Origin: Marsupella aquatica
Taxonomy: Eukaryota > Marchantiophyta
DNA: 64,000 bases
Assembly: GCA_973895155.1 (NCBI GenBank)
Contig: OZ316894.1
Location: 18,662,001 to 18,726,000, forward strand
Reading direction: 5' to 3'
A program made the position numbers and the translations under genes. Below, piece by piece: positions 1 through 13,529 of this stretch. A model generated the notes under the pieces. It saw only the letters and a list, made by a program, of their open reading frames with translations, ran no database searches and was not told where the DNA came from. Position 1 is the first letter of the stretch; each line of letters opens with the position of its first letter.

Positions 1-3000
1 AAATGTGTGCCCCTTAAATAGAACCCCAATCATGCACGGGAAGTTCCTTCCAAAATCCCTGGAAGCACGTGCAGCCACATCAGCACTATTGGTCACAAAC
101 AAAAACAGTTCATTATACAAAAAGCACCAAAACAGACCCTGTGTGTTTGAAACAAGTCAAAGAAAACCAGGTAGACCTTGTAAAAACAATTGAAAATTGA
201 AAAATAACATTTCAAATAAACAAAGAAAGGGGTGAAAAGGGGGTAAAAGAAATTAACCTTTGGGTAGGTTGTGATTGATACATCAGTGTCTTCCATTAGA
301 TTGTATGAGTTTTCTATTTAATTAGCAATTTTTGGAATAACCATATATGAATAGAAAGAAACTTTTCAACTATTGTAACATTTACCAAGGTAATATAAGA
401 AACCATTTGGTTACTCTGGAAAAAGGAACACCAACCATTTGGTTATTCTGGAAAAAGGAAGACCAAGGGAACATAAACAAACCTTTGACTACTATGAATT
501 AAAGAATATCAAAGGAATGTAATTAAGAAACATTCTATAGCATTTTGCATGGATGTACTCTATGGACATAGGAGAACCAAGGGAAAGTTGTGCATGCACT
601 CCTTCCATGAATAATCAGATATTCTTTTTTTGCTCTTATCTCCATATTCAAACTTATTTCACAAGTGATAAAAAGGAACGCACTTTCAACCCTGAGTCCT
701 TCTACTTATCAAACAACTAATTGCATATTAAAACACATGACAATAGATGGTTTACTATGAACAGCAATGTGATTTACACAAATTAATTCAATTTTTTAAT
801 CATGGTATGGAGAAACATTACAGTACACATCTTATATTATCACATTTTGGTATGCAATTAACAGGACCATTGTTGGGGTTGTTGTGATGTTATATTAAGG
901 TTTGAATTGGATGAATTGGGGAATGACTGCTGTTTAATGATCAGCTGATTTAATGATTCTTTCAAGTGTTTCATGGAAGTACTTGTCAATTGCTTTGGAG
1001 AAGAACACCCTAAAAAATAAGAATGTTTTTTAAAAAACTATTTTCAATTTATCCCTATATTTTGGGAATATTCTAAAAATATTACCAAATTTCATTTTTT
1101 AAACCCTATATTCTCATATAATTCTCAAAATTGATTTAAGAAACACTAATGTTCTTCTACAGAAATTTAAAAGTATTCTTCCAACCCAATAAACAAACCC
1201 TATACTTACATTCACGTAATGGATAGAAAAGGAATAAGTGAGGGCCCCGGACCCCGGGGTATTTATGTCACCATCCTAGACGTAACCTCAAAATGTAGTT
1301 TGGTCTGAGCCAAGGGATCATTAACTTACGTACCTGGTTATTTACTTTTGTCCCTATTAGAAATTTTATTATCCAGTTTCTAAAGAAATCAGCCAGATCC
1401 AATATTTTCTCCTTGCTTTGTGACATAATGCCCTCTTACCTTTGTTGCGAGCTTTGTTGGTCGAAAGTAAGAAGGGTATTAATGTTCCATTTGCAGAATT
1501 AGTTAGGACCGGGGTTCTTAATTAGGACAATAGATGTGAACCCATTAGCTCATCACACTCTTGTACTAGATATGGATCACTAGCTTATCACACTTACTAG
1601 CTATTGTGGTGACTGAATGTTTTAATTTCTTTTCTTTTTCTAGGTTACTTATTGGAGTTTGCATTTCCTCTTCCTTTGAATTTTGTGTTTGTCCTCGTTG
1701 GACCTCTAACTTTGCTTTCACTCAATTTTTATACATGATTGGTCCTTTCTCTCCTTATATAAAGAGCATCATTCCAGTTTGACCCAGAATTTCACAAAGG
1801 GGTTAATAAATTAAAGCACAAGGCAGAAGTATATTATATTACCAATCAAATAACCATGTTTTTTGGGGAGTCAGCCCCAGAGTCAGCTCAAGACATGTTG
1901 AAGGGTTCCTTCTAATTGCAAAGATCGCATTTCAGAAAACAGGTTTCTAATCAAGACACATGATCCAAAAATTAAAGGACTGCCCAACGCAAGGGAGAAA
2001 ACAAAGGGAAAAACACTGGAAGACCGGGTGGAAGGGGGATGGAAGACCAAATATCCAAAAGCTTGAGAGTCCCCAACAAGACTCCAGCCTCCACAATGTA
2101 CTGCAAACTGAAAAACTAATCTGATACTCTTTGTTTGGAAAACTGAAAACCCTTGTAAACCCGCTTCTAAAACTCCCGAGTAAATCAGTCACAGAAGAGG
2201 GTCACAAAGAGGAATTTGACTAGATTCCCTAAAACCAATAACCACGCCCCTACTCAAACAAGTCAGAATGTCCAAACTCTTTGTAGTACGTGCCATATGT
2301 TGTCTAAAGAAGGTTGTGAGGACAAACATAGGGGGATCCAAGGTCTGACTATGCTCTGTATATATACAAATTAATGACTGCATAGGCCTGTTGGTGGGAT
2401 AAGATCAAAAATAGGGTACGTAGAGCCCCAAAGCTAGACATTCAAAAAAACTGGGTAGAATAGATCCCAACTTGAGATAAGCACTACATATGCCTCTTCC
2501 TTGAACCAGGTGCCAATCGGGTGGCCTTGGGAGCCTTGGTTGCAGCATGGCTTGGTATATATAGGTGGCAACCACAACATTGTACATTCCTACCAATAGA
2601 AACCACATCTCCAAGGGCCCAAACTCTTGCCCAAGAGAAGACCAGACTAGCATGTTGCCTGTCTGGAATACCATCACTAGGGTAGTAGGAAGCGCATGCA
2701 TGTTGGACACCTTAATGGCTTACGTGCCTGGTATTCTAAGTATCCGACAATGGTTGCCATCACATCACATATGTTATCGTGTATAGTTGTAACCCTCTCA
2801 CTTTGAAGACCACACGGAGTATGTGGGCTACCTCTGAGTCCAAAAATGCCAATCAAAACCCAGGGTCCTCAAGCATTTCTTTGCTTCTGACCCATCATGC
2901 ACAAATAAGTAGAGGACTGTTTTTTATTGGGTTTAGTAAAAGACTTTTAAATTTTTGTGGAAGAACACTAGGGGTGTTTTAATCCAATTCAACATAATTC

Positions 3001-3394
3001 CAACTATCCCAAACCACTACAAACTTTGCCTTGAAGTACCTTAGGCAAAACAGACCAGGCATGACAAATTTGGCCTGAAAAGGACTTGAAAAAGGAGGGA
3101 ACTCCATTATTCCTCAACTCCCATGACAAAGAGGTGTAGGATAACCCATGCCTCCATGGCCCCCCAAAGACAGGTGATGGGTTAGCAAGCATAGCCCCGG
3201 GCCAATAACTAAGGTGCATAGTGTGTATTGCATTAATATTGTCAATAAGATGACCAAAAAGCCTCATCACATTGATATATCATCCCGGTTTGAGCTGTTG
3301 GACACCTTGTCGTCCAACTTGAAAGGCAAGATTGTGGCTCGTTATGAGCCTCTCCTACATACCTTCCTGCACCTTGTGCACACCCAAGGTATGT

Positions 3395-3565
3395 AACTGC
3401 TAGTGCCATATAAAATGAGAAGTGTTCACGACTTCTCCCTTTTTCACATTCCTCTTTTTTAGGGTGAAACTTTGCTCCACAATTTCAGGAAATTAAATGT
3501 ACTAAAAATGATAAAAGGTGGTGGATCCAAGTTTTATCATGGACAGTGGTGCTTTAAGTGCAACT
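3395..3565 (+). mobile_element. Fragment of a dispersed inverted-repeat element (third family member)
   Basis: This stretch aligns with 18957-19130: both carry a segment about a short leader, a 'gggtga(a/g)actttgctccacaattt' block, a 'ggatccaagtttt/gtatccaggtttt' block and a terminal 'atggacagtgg' block. The right end read in reverse matches the terminal inverted repeat of the elements at 15768-15912 and 18828-19140 (core CCACTGTCC). The left half seems to be missing, so this is a truncated copy of a non-coding DNA element. Confidence 0.5.
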
Positions 3566-4252
3566 ACAGGCCACATTTAAATTGGGTGGGATGATCTAAT
3601 GTGAAAAGAGAACACATTGCCCAAGCAGGTTTTGGGTTGGGGACTTGCATGCCCACCCCCAATGACCTGCTTTACCACTCAGCCAACCTCCCGCTAATAA
3701 CTATGGTGGCTCGTGATTGATATTTAGTGTTATATTGGGATCATGCACACAATCAGTAGCCGGCAATAGTTATGGGTTATACAATGCTAATCCACATTAA
3801 TCTTGCTCTTCATCTTCAATGATATACTAGCTTGAATTAGAAAAATATTGCACAGTAAAATTTATATGCTATTTTGGTTAGTCTTTGCCCTATCCTTGTT
3901 TTTTTGGTCCATCCTCATTTCATTTTTGTCTTTTTAGAGTTAATGTCACTTTTGTCCATGATCTTCATTTAAAAATTTTGACCTTATTGAACCTTTCAGT
4001 TTTGTTTGCATTGGGGAGTTATCATCTAGAGACTTCACACTAACCTAGCTAGGGCCTTGACCTGGGCCCTTAAAGAGTAGGGTTCAGTTGCCGTTTATAG
4101 TAAGATTCTCTCCATCTTGCCATCCAACCATCCATCCTAGGCAGATGTTAAATGAAGGAAACAGGGTCTTGCCATCCATTCTCACCATATATTAAATGAA
4201 GGAAACTCAGAGTGACTTTATTACCCATGCTCGGATGCGATTCCCACTCGGG

Positions 4253-4306
4253 TTGCCCGTTATTGCACAAAGAATAGACTTGCCCGTTCTTGCACAAAGA
4301 ATAGAC
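4253..4306. repeat. 27-bp tandem duplication
   Basis: Two adjacent 27-bp copies (4253-4279 and 4280-4306) beginning TTGCCCGTT and ending AGAATAGAC, differing at a single base. It lies about 590 bp upstream of the ankyrin-kinase start codon. It looks like a recent replication-slippage duplication; no function is apparent. Confidence 0.8.
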
Positions 4307-4891
4307 TTGACGAATGCCAAAAAGTGGTGGCCAGTTTCCCTTATATGGGCGAGAAGGCTCCAGAACTTTCTTTGTCACTCATTTCATTCATGGAGTGCAC
4401 AGGTGCGGAGCCACAGCATCAGAAGGAGGCACCGCATGGAGGAGAAGACGGCCGATGCAGCCTCGAGGAAACGCCGTAGAACCACAGATAGCCCAGACAC
4501 AGCAACTAGAAGCACCCACATACAGCAACGACGGGACGCTGCCGGCATGATCTAGAGCTCGAACATGCTCGTAATACAGGAGAATCTTAGGACGTATCAG
4601 GTATATATGAAGATGGCTGCAGATGGCAGGTTCGACGGGTTGTTTGCATAATCTGTGTAAAGCTGGTACATCACCAAATGTTCCTGAATAATTCACGTTT
4701 CATAGTCTGAGGTTTTGGTGTGTTCTCTTGGGTCACTGCATAGACAGGAGGACCTTGGCTCAGACGTCGGTCGACGTTGTTTTTAAGGGGAGACGTTGAT
4801 TCAAGTTGTATGGTTGTGGCTCAGTCGACCCGTGGAAGGTTGAGCACTCCCTGTGTTGTCAAATCAAGGTTACAGCAGAGCAGCTGAAGTA

Positions 4892-7800
4892 ATGGAGTCT
4901 CCTCAATTGGAACCTACTCAAACAACAGCTATTGGCCGGCTACTCCACTTTGCCAGCCAGGGAGACGTTGAGAACGTTAGGAAGGTCTTGGATGACTCGC
5001 CAAACGTGCCAGTGGACTCGCAAGACTACGATTGGAGGACGGCAATGCATCTTGCAGCTAGCGACGGCCACAAGGGTGTCATTGAGTTGCTCTTGAGCCG
5101 CAACGCAAACGTGAACCCCGTCGATCGCTGGCGAAAGACGGTACTAACAGGGAACATAATATTAATGTTCTTTTCTGAGTTATAGTCAGCAATCCTCGTC
5201 AAGTCCTGTAGGGACCTACTATCCACCTACTATTCACCCTACCATATAAAGCTGAAGGTACTCCATAATTGAATACTTGAGTGCAGCCTTTGGCAGATGC
5301 TCGGAGGTACGAGGCTCTGCATCATGGAACAAAGTCTGGCAAACGACAGATATACCAAGAAATATGCAACCTACTTATTAACAATGGTGGGACTACGGTA
5401 TGTTCACACTGAGCTCGACTTGCATCTATATAGCCCTAAGAAATACCTTGCTTAATACGCTTTGAGTGAACAACAGCACCATACTCCAGTTTGCATCCAT
5501 TTACGTCCTTAGAACAGTCATACTTACTTTCTGATCGTACGGCTGATCACAGTTGCATTCTTGAACTGTTGACAAGCTGTTCATCGAAATTACGTTATTC
5601 TTCCGAATATTGACTGTTGGCTGTTCGTGGTATTGTTTATAATTCTCTTCAGTCTTCGCCTTTCGAAATAGACAAGGAGGAACTCAAGTGTATCAAACCT
5701 ATTCGAGAGGTGAGTTGGACACTCCAGCTAGCTGTTGTTTCGTGTGAACTCTCGTCGCAGCTCATCGAGTCCAGATTTGACTCTCGTATTATATTAATTG
5801 TAAAATTTGTGACGGTCAGTACGTACTGAGTTACTTCTGCATGCTAATATGACAAAGAGGTATATAGTTCAGCAGTAATCATAGAAATTTGGTTTCTACT
5901 CAGAGTTGCAATTAATTGTTTGAGAAAGCTCGGTTATGAATCTGAATTCTTGAAGTTATTTGACATGATCCACACAAGTGATTCTACACGGTCGGTGATT
6001 TACATAATACTATATATGTGTCACCTAATTAATAACTTTTCAACTGTATCTGAGAAAGTGTAGAAGTGGTCTGCAGTGTAATTTTGGAACAATCGAAGTG
6101 GCGAATTGGCGAGGAACAAATGTTGAAGCAAGAATCATGGAACGAAGGGTGGAACTTCATTCATCTAAGTGAGTTTTGGCATGTCATGTCATGCTTGAAC
6201 AGTATTTAGCGCTGCATTGAGACTTGAACTCTTGACTCCAACTCCTTAATGAAGGGGAAAATATCATCATATCATCACCGATAGTTTAATACATCATAAC
6301 TGGGACCATGTTATACTGTCGTGGCCTTTGCACGAGATAGACACTAGTTCTGTCTGTCTTACGATCTCACTGGTTCAGCTTGGTCGCTAGATTCTTACAC
6401 GGGGCATGATCTCAATGTTAATTAAGTCAAATTCGGTCGGCAAGTTAACTAATGTTAGACGGCGACTGATGAGGACTATATATTCTACAGATCCGACCAG
6501 GCTAAGCTGACAAAACAGCTCTCCTTACTACAAAGGCTCCGGCACCCCAACATCGTCCAGTTCCTTGGAGCTGTGCATACCAAATCCGAGCCTCTCGTTC
6601 TTATCACCGAACATCTTCCGAAAGTACGAAAATAATCTTCATTTGGAAATTCTACGCCTGCCTTGTGAACCTGACGTCTTTGTGTCCCGAGTAGATCTGT
6701 ATATTTATAGCTCAACTCTTAGATAGCAAAGTGTACAAATCAGAGAATAATGTTGCTGGTGGAGGCATCTGTATGTGCAGATCAGCACGCATTTGTGCAT
6801 TCTTTTATGAGCTCTATTGTGGCATATGTATATTGAAGGAAATTCGAGTACACCTGCGGCTTTCAAGGCCATCTTGGGCTAGTTCGTTTCTATTCTCGAC
6901 CTATCGACCGTCGCCAAAAGAATCGCAGCGGGAGTCGATCTCTGATAGTGATAGACTTCCCCGACTTGTATATCTATATATCGCTAACTTTAACCTTTGA
7001 CTGGAATGGTCGAGGGAATCGTTTAACAGGGCAGCCTTTTCGACCTCTTAAGTGAGAGTAAAAAGGGGCGACTTCCACAGAAACAAGCGATGAGCTATGC
7101 GCTGGATATCGCTCGGTAATTGAACCAATTAAGTCTTTCTCCATTGGTAGATGATCGATTCTTGTAATTGTTCTCATTATATATGGTCGAATTAGTCCAT
7201 TTATCCTACTCATAGGTCACCTCTTGACATGAATGATTGTCACCAGTGTTGTGAATTTTTGATAGATATCTAACTATACGCCTATTATGTGCGACATGTA
7301 CAGAGGTATGAATTATCTTCAGCAGCATAAACCGGAGACCGTGGTTCATTGCGATTTGAACCCAATGTAAGTATCACAGAACTTCTACACATTCCCGTGC
7401 GAGTGGGCAACTATGCTCGGACTGGCGAGCTTTGATTATTTGAGTATGTGCACTTGAGAGAGTCAGAAGCAAGGTTCAAGGGTACTGGACATAACCGTGC
7501 TCTTCACCGCCCGAACGCAGACAGCTCCAGATCCTCATATTCTATACGAAGAAAGTCAATTCACGTTCAATGTTCTGACCTGCAGGAATCTGCTAAGGGA
7601 TGCCGGTGGCCACCTAAAGGTTGCAGGACTGCATCTGTCCGAGATAGAGTGCATCTGCAAGTCTGGAAACGACAATGCAAATAAACAGCTCACGTATTCG
7701 CGCAATCTGGAATTTGGTAAGTCGGGCGCGCGATGATAATGTTGAGTTCGTAAAGTTGTCAATCAATCTCTGACATTGAAACATCCATGTTCTATTTGTG

Positions 7801-10800
7801 TCACTAAAGTTATATACATTCACCTGTACGTCGGTCATTCTGGCAGCAGCATCGATCATATAGAGACATGTAAAGAGTTGAGGCTTTACTTTCTAGACAG
7901 TCGTCTATGTTTGTTCTATATTTTATCTCGATCACTTTTGCCGAGCACTTTCTTTGGCTACTTTTTCTTCAGATTGTTGGAGGTTTATACGATATGGTCC
8001 GATTGTCTTTGAGGGTCGTCTGTGATTTTAGATCAAGACGTTTATGCCACCTCTCTCGGTCCCGATTGCGCCGTCCGCATTAGACGGGGAGGGAGTGATG
8101 CATCTTTCAAGCTAGATATTCTCACTTTAATTTACCAAATGTTCTGATCGAAGCACGGTGGCTTGGTTGCGACACGAATATGTACTGTATAAACACAGCT
8201 CGGTACAGGGCTCCCGAGTTAATACATTCAAAACGGGGAAAGATTCCGGAGACAAGCGTCGACGTTTACTCGTTTGGGGTGATCGTTCGTGAGGTAATTA
8301 CTCGCAACTTCATTGTGAACTAGGATCCCAAATTTTGCATTCTGATCGCGGCATTTGCCTGGGGAGACAGTCTCTGGGCAATTTATCGTTCAAGCTACAA
8401 TGAAACATGTAGATTTCAACTGTGTATGTCTACTCTGCAGCCTACATGAGATTTAAATGGCTCACTCAGCGGCTTCTGCGGAAAGGACATTTCTTTCAAG
8501 ACATCAAGTTTCATATGATCAAGTGCCCGATCAAGTGATCTTGAGCATAGAGATTGATTGGTTTCGTGGATTGCTTTACAGATGTTCGAGGGCCGGAGCC
8601 TTGCAAGCAGACAAGCACAAAATTGGGCAGGAGCCCCCAGAAACACATGTGCAGAAGCACACGACGCTGCAGCCTCGAGACTCTATCCTCTTGGCCTTGA
8701 AAAGTGAGTGCCCTGATTCATACCCAATAAAGATTACATAGACAACTAGTAACATACAATATCTTTCTCCAAGAACTCTAATAATTCAGGTAATTAATTA
8801 ATTCCAGCGAGCTGACGTGATAGCCTCGATCATGACCGTGTCTACCACGAAATATATAATTCGTGATGCGAAATATGCAGCTATTTAGCTAGAGTATTTG
8901 ATTCGCGAGCGAACGTGCAGCGTCGGTAACTGAAACCCAAGCTTGAGCATGTTATCCAGCTACAGTCGGTAGACCTTTTTAGATCTTCAATTAAGCAGGT
9001 AGACCTTCTTAGATCTTCAAGCCAGACGCATTCTGCCAAGGGAACCTGTGGTGAGCATTCAGAGGAGTATGGCTTTACGTATGTGAGTCGACAAGATGAT
9101 CCTTGTGCCAGCTTTTAAGCTAACTTAACCAAAAGATGGAATTTGTCCCGGGCTAGATATTGCATCGGTCCATTCCTACGCAGGCGTGCATGTAGCGAAC
9201 TTTTTCTAATTCTAATAGACTATGCAGTCCAGCATCTGAATCTGAATCTTCATTAGATATAATATTATCTAAAGTAGTGCACAGGAAAGATTCGAAATCA
9301 TGGCCGGCCGCAAGAAATAGTCTCCGTGGATATATATTCGTTCATTCTCTTCGATAAGTTAGAGTTTGTTTACTGTTCAAACTCAGGCGTCAATGCATGG
9401 ATCGTATCACGACTTGCAGCAGCATAGTGATATCCACCCAGATGTCCACCACCCTTGATGAAGATTCTAGCTTGCGAATTAGGCAGACCCGCATGTCCGT
9501 CTCCAAACCTCTTTAGCAGCAGGCTGCAGGCATACGTGGCGGCTTAATCAATAACAAGTGCACTGTGACGTGATCTGGCTTCTTTAAATTAGACTTCTGA
9601 TACTAAGGCCATTGATCGAGAACTAAGGTTTCGTTGGGAAGCTTTTCAGCTTATTGCGAATTTCCAACTTGGCAGTCGGAGAGGCCACTGAAAATCTCTG
9701 CTACCGCATATATTGTCTTCATCAATTGAAAGCAGTTAGAGGGATACTTAAATTATGCATACGTCAGCCGCAACACGGCTCGCTCGATCGACGTAACGGT
9801 TGTATAAATTTTAGTTGCTTTGCTAACTAGTTGCACGGGGACGAAGGTCTACGTGCCCAGGACCCTCGCCACCAGTCGGAGGATTCTCCCGACTCTTTCT
9901 CATCCGCGCTAGTGTTACGATGTCGTTCTGTCGATCTCTCCCTCCTGCTGACCGACCCTTTCTCATGATTCTTTCTCATGATTCTGTACAGATCCTACTA
10001 CTGTAGCTTTGCTCAATGCCACGTCTAGATATCGCACATGCGACCTGAGTGCTCTGCACTCAACCGCATAACGCATTCAATATTATTGCGTTGGAGGCTC
10101 TCCGACAGATCTTTCCATCTTGAAATTAACGACTTGTCCTGGAGCTTGAGCCGTAAGAATTACGGTATCTGGGTGTGCCGTCGATCGACCGGGGGATGTT
10201 TTGGTGGGGCCCAGATGTCATTGGGTTCGCCGGAAGGATGTCCTGGTCTCGTCTTGTGTTTCTTAGTTTTCCGGAAGACATGGCTGGCATCTTAGTTTGG
10301 CCGGCTCCATCTTACAAGATAAGCCCCGCGATAAGCCTGCCAGCAAAAAGCCGATTCCTCGTTCATATATTAATATCAGTCAGATGATCTGTAGCCGGTC
10401 TGCTCGCCAGGCTCGAATGGCTGCGGGCACGACTTTATCTTGAATCAACCTAACCTGCCAAAGTCCTAGGCTTGAATACTATGAGCTGTGGCTTCTTCTT
10501 ACGGGTAGCTACCAAGGACAAAAGTTTTACTCGAGCAATTCTGGGAAGAGTTTAATTATGGATAGCTGCGTCTCTAGTGTATAAGTTATGTCTAAGCCTT
10601 CGACTAAAAAGCCAGCTAAAATTAAAGTACTAGTAATTCCTTCAGTTTAGAAGCTTGACCAACTGTGCATACCATAGTCCGTCACACCTTACCCTCCCAG
10701 ATTGATTAATTAGGAGGAGTTGACCGTCCATAGACGGCTGCATATCCCGCTGCATATCTAGCCCTTGATTTCTTCTTTGTCTGAATCTTCCATCACATAG

Positions 10801-11238
10801 TCAGATTGGAGCAGCTGTACATGAAATTTCTATGCATAGCTTCCAAGGGGCGCCATAGATCCCAAAACAAGCTATTGGCTGGTCTGAAACGTGCACAGTT
10901 CGCTTATATTGGAAATGTGCTGCATTCTTAGACTTTGTTTCCTGTATGTGCACAGGCTTGTGCAGAGCTGCTGTAATCCGGATCCTTCCAAGCGCCCGTC
11001 GTTTGAAAAGATTATCCGGAACCTAGAGACAATCAACAACGACATGATGAAGAGACCATTGTGTGGCGTAGTGCATAATGTTGTGTACTTCTCAGCAAAA
11101 TGGAAAGGGTGCTTTCCTCTGGCACGCCGGCCGCCGAAGTCGAGATCATCTGTGTTCTCCGTTGAATCGCGGAAAGGTGCCAACCCAAATCCGACCAACG
11201 CAGATGATCAGACCGCTTGTACTTCAATCCCAGAGTAA
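4892..11238 (+). CDS. Ankyrin-repeat pseudokinase of the plant ILK (Raf-like C1) group
   Basis: Eleven exons join in phase to 473 aa: 4892-5140, 5287-5397, 5653-5709, 6077-6168, 6491-6623, 7030-7115, 7304-7366, 7586-7716, 8199-8293, 8582-8703, 10956-11238. Plant ILKs are about 480 aa. The ATG at 4892 precedes ESPQLEP and the first ankyrin segment (about residues 25-105, motifs AMHLAASDGH and PLADARRYEALHHG). The kinase fold follows, with RHPNIVQFLGA, HCDLNP (258-263), YRAPEL, DVYSFGVI and PDPSKRPSF. Catalytic positions are changed: the VAIK lysine position is Arg158 in VEARIM, the HRD motif is HCD, its downstream lysine is Asn262, and DFG is replaced by GLH (278-280). HCD is usual in this family. 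Loss of both the VAIK lysine and the DFG aspartate argues for a pseudokinase or scaffold. The last intron is 2.25 kb and contains a 30-bp tandem duplication near 8968-9020. Assignment to the family is firm; inactivity is inferred. Confidence 0.85.
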
Positions 11239-12910
11239 CTCACTGCACTGTCGTCGTGGGCATGGACAAGAACACATGGGCGATCCAGGCGAGCGGTAAT
11301 TCTCATTTTTGATACATGCATCCGTCCATCAATTGAAGTCTCTTCAGTGAGTTACTTTAATCATCCATGGATACCTTACTCCACCGAGTCAATCAACCTT
11401 GCGGAACGTCCTCGACGGGAGATCTTTTCCCAAGCTATCGACTGATTTCTGAATGTTCTTGCCTTCTCATCATTCCATCGCCTTTCAATGGATCTTCGAG
11501 TTCCTTGCCACAAACCACCCAAAAACACCAAAGTCTATAGAATATGATCGATCGCCACTTGAGAGTTTGAGTCTGGTTTGCAAACCATGGGATTTCGTAA
11601 GTCACGAGACCCAAAGATGAACTAATTAGGTAAATTATCGACGATCTGGACGAGCTGTTTAGTAAGGATGACAAGTAAATACATGCTAATTAGAAACCGT
11701 AAATATGTTTGGCCTTACTTTACTAAGTTGGTTCTTCGATATCCGGACGACACTAGCTGGTTAACATGTGAAGGAGTTTGTAAATATTGTACAATACGTT
11801 CAGCACGGCCAGTCTTATGCATTACATTTCACATCTTCACTTTTAGGTATCAGAGCTGGGTCCCCTATCCTGCTCAAAATGTACATTTACAAAGATCTTT
11901 GTAGCTGTATTCAATCAAATTTTGTCCTATATAAAAAAATTGTTATATACAGTGAGTTCTCAGCAGGTTACCTATGTGGGTCTACTTTTGTTTTATGATC
12001 AAAATCGTCCTCTAACGTGGAGTTTGGGCTCGACTACTGTACATGAAAGGAGACGCTCGTAGCTCAAGCTGGGCAGTTAATGCGACATCTCATCCATCAC
12101 ATCAAGTCTCAATCCCCCAACTTCTAATCGTTGGTTCCATCCATAGAATGAACTTGAAGTTCTTTCCTCAAAACTAAAATTACAATAAAAAATCCTAAGA
12201 CCATAGACTAAAGAAATGAAAACCACAAAAGGATTTTTCTGTTTTCAGTGTTGATTTCTATTATAATATACTGGAGAAAAACCTCTTGGGCACATGTTCT
12301 GGGGCTCCCCCCCAAAACACATCGGCCAGCATTGTGCATGATGAGGTGCGTCTGTTCGATCTGTGACTCATCAAACACAAGACGATGACAACGTATACTC
12401 ATGTATTGGGCCCCAAGTCATGGCGATCGATGCATTGAGTACAGGGCAGTCCAGGGCCAAGACCGGGTGGGGCAAAATTCTAAAAACTCTTTCGTCGTTT
12501 ACCATTGTTAAAGCACTGGCACATCATGCATTGTGCCACCCAATGTCCCGATGGTGGGCAGGGCGCTAACATACTCTGAATAGAATACAGTTTCACTAAT
12601 AACAGAATAGCATGTTTTGATACAATTCCTGTTTCAACCTGCAATCACCCACTGACAGCTCCATGCCAGGGAGTAAGGTCAACTGACTAATATCCAGCCC
12701 ACGCAAACCGAATGACGGATGTTTGAGTTCTATCCATGGGTAATACATAAAAGGGCAAAGCAAGGAGTCTTATGACCATCTCGTCCAAAGCTTCACTTCG
12801 ATTCCTTTTTGTTCTAGATTTCTACCCGGTGAACATCTATCATTTCTACAAATCAGGGGATGAAGCTAGCACCAGTATCCCTGCAGACGAATTCAATTCC
12901 CCTCTCGATC
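11239..12910. other. Gene-free stretch with an isolated primer-binding-site-like motif
   Basis: No convincing gene. At 11846-11860 the sequence GGTATCAGAGCTGGG resembles the initiator-methionine tRNA complement used as primer-binding site by many plant LTR retrotransposons (TGGTATCAGAGC). No long terminal repeat or retrotransposon protein could be recognised around it, so it is at most a scrap of an old element or chance. The rest is likely the 3' flank of the ankyrin-kinase gene and of the minus-strand gene that ends at 12911. Confidence 0.4.
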
Positions 12911-13140
12911 TCATTCAGTAACTAAAACAAAAGCTGCCTCCTTAATCTTCTCAAAGTTGGGAATGCCCTTGACATCATCATTTCTCAGGCCTTGCAGGGC
13001 TGCTTTAGCAACATCGTCCACACTCGCTGGCGGAACAGCTTGGCAAATGGTCTCGTATAGATCTCTGTTTGAGCCAAAAATATCTCTTGTGGCTCACCGA
13101 TGATGGTAAGTGGAATATCAACGCCACTTACTTTCCTGCT
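12911..13140 (-). pseudogene. Terminal exon of an unrecognised gene, interrupted by a 2-nt frameshift
   Basis: Reading the minus strand from about 13140, one frame gives a fluent segment starting KVSGVDIPLTIIGEPQEIF. It stops making sense at a run of five T (about 13079-13083). Two bases out of phase the reading continues with SNRDLYETICQAVPPAS, then DDVKGIPNFEKIKEAAFVLV and a TGA at 12911-12913. Both halves have coding character and would join smoothly if the T run were two bases shorter. This suggests a slippage frameshift, so either a pseudogene or a sequence error. I do not recognise the protein. Possible upstream exons lie between 13.5 and 15.0 kb on the same strand. Confidence 0.5.
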
Positions 13141-13529
13141 GCCATAGATACATGCAGGTCGCAATATTGTACCTGTACATATATGGTACAGCTTGGTAAA
13201 AACTCAATCCAACAGTGTTTCTCAGGAATGCAGACACAATCAAATCATAAAAAGGACCCTTGAAGAACAAAAAAATGACACAAACTGTATACAAGACTCC
13301 ATCTTTCAGCAGTGAGTCGTGTTATAACACATGCATAGCTGAAACACAAGTGTACAAGACTACACCAAATACATGGCCGGACTAAATTGACTGCCAGACT
13401 TAAAGAGGGACTTTTAGTCTGGACAGAAGATCACAATCAACGGACAAACCACTACAGAGTCCAATCCCGGACGTTGAAGAAAGCGAAGCAGGGATGAATG
13501 ATTAGCTGATTATCTGTTTGGAGCCTCCA

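Larger units (their letters stand above)
1..4891. other. Gene-free AT-rich region with repeat debris
   Basis: No open frame here reads like a conserved protein and none continues across plausible splice sites. The stretch holds short local duplications, for example a 37-bp direct repeat near 405-475, and the end of a dispersed inverted-repeat element at about 3395-3565. Open frames on the minus strand at 1.9-2.7 kb are rich in aromatic residues and match nothing I recognise; they may be remnants of a transposon. The last few hundred bases should contain the promoter and 5' leader of the ankyrin-kinase gene, but I could not place a convincing TATA box. Confidence 0.5.

Noticed and set aside
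3600-3700. tRNA-like A box (TGGCTGAGTGGTAAAGC) on the minus strand
   Set aside because: No B box follows and the arms do not pair; possibly SINE debris but unsupported.
6205-6245. B-box-like AGTTCAAGTCTC on the minus strand in an ILK-gene intron
   Set aside because: No matching A box or cloverleaf; isolated motif.
8032-8098. Possible additional ILK exon after TTTTAG (DQDVYATSLGPD)
   Set aside because: Joining 7716 directly to 8199 keeps phase and gives the expected YRAPEL context; this stretch has no good donor and is not needed.
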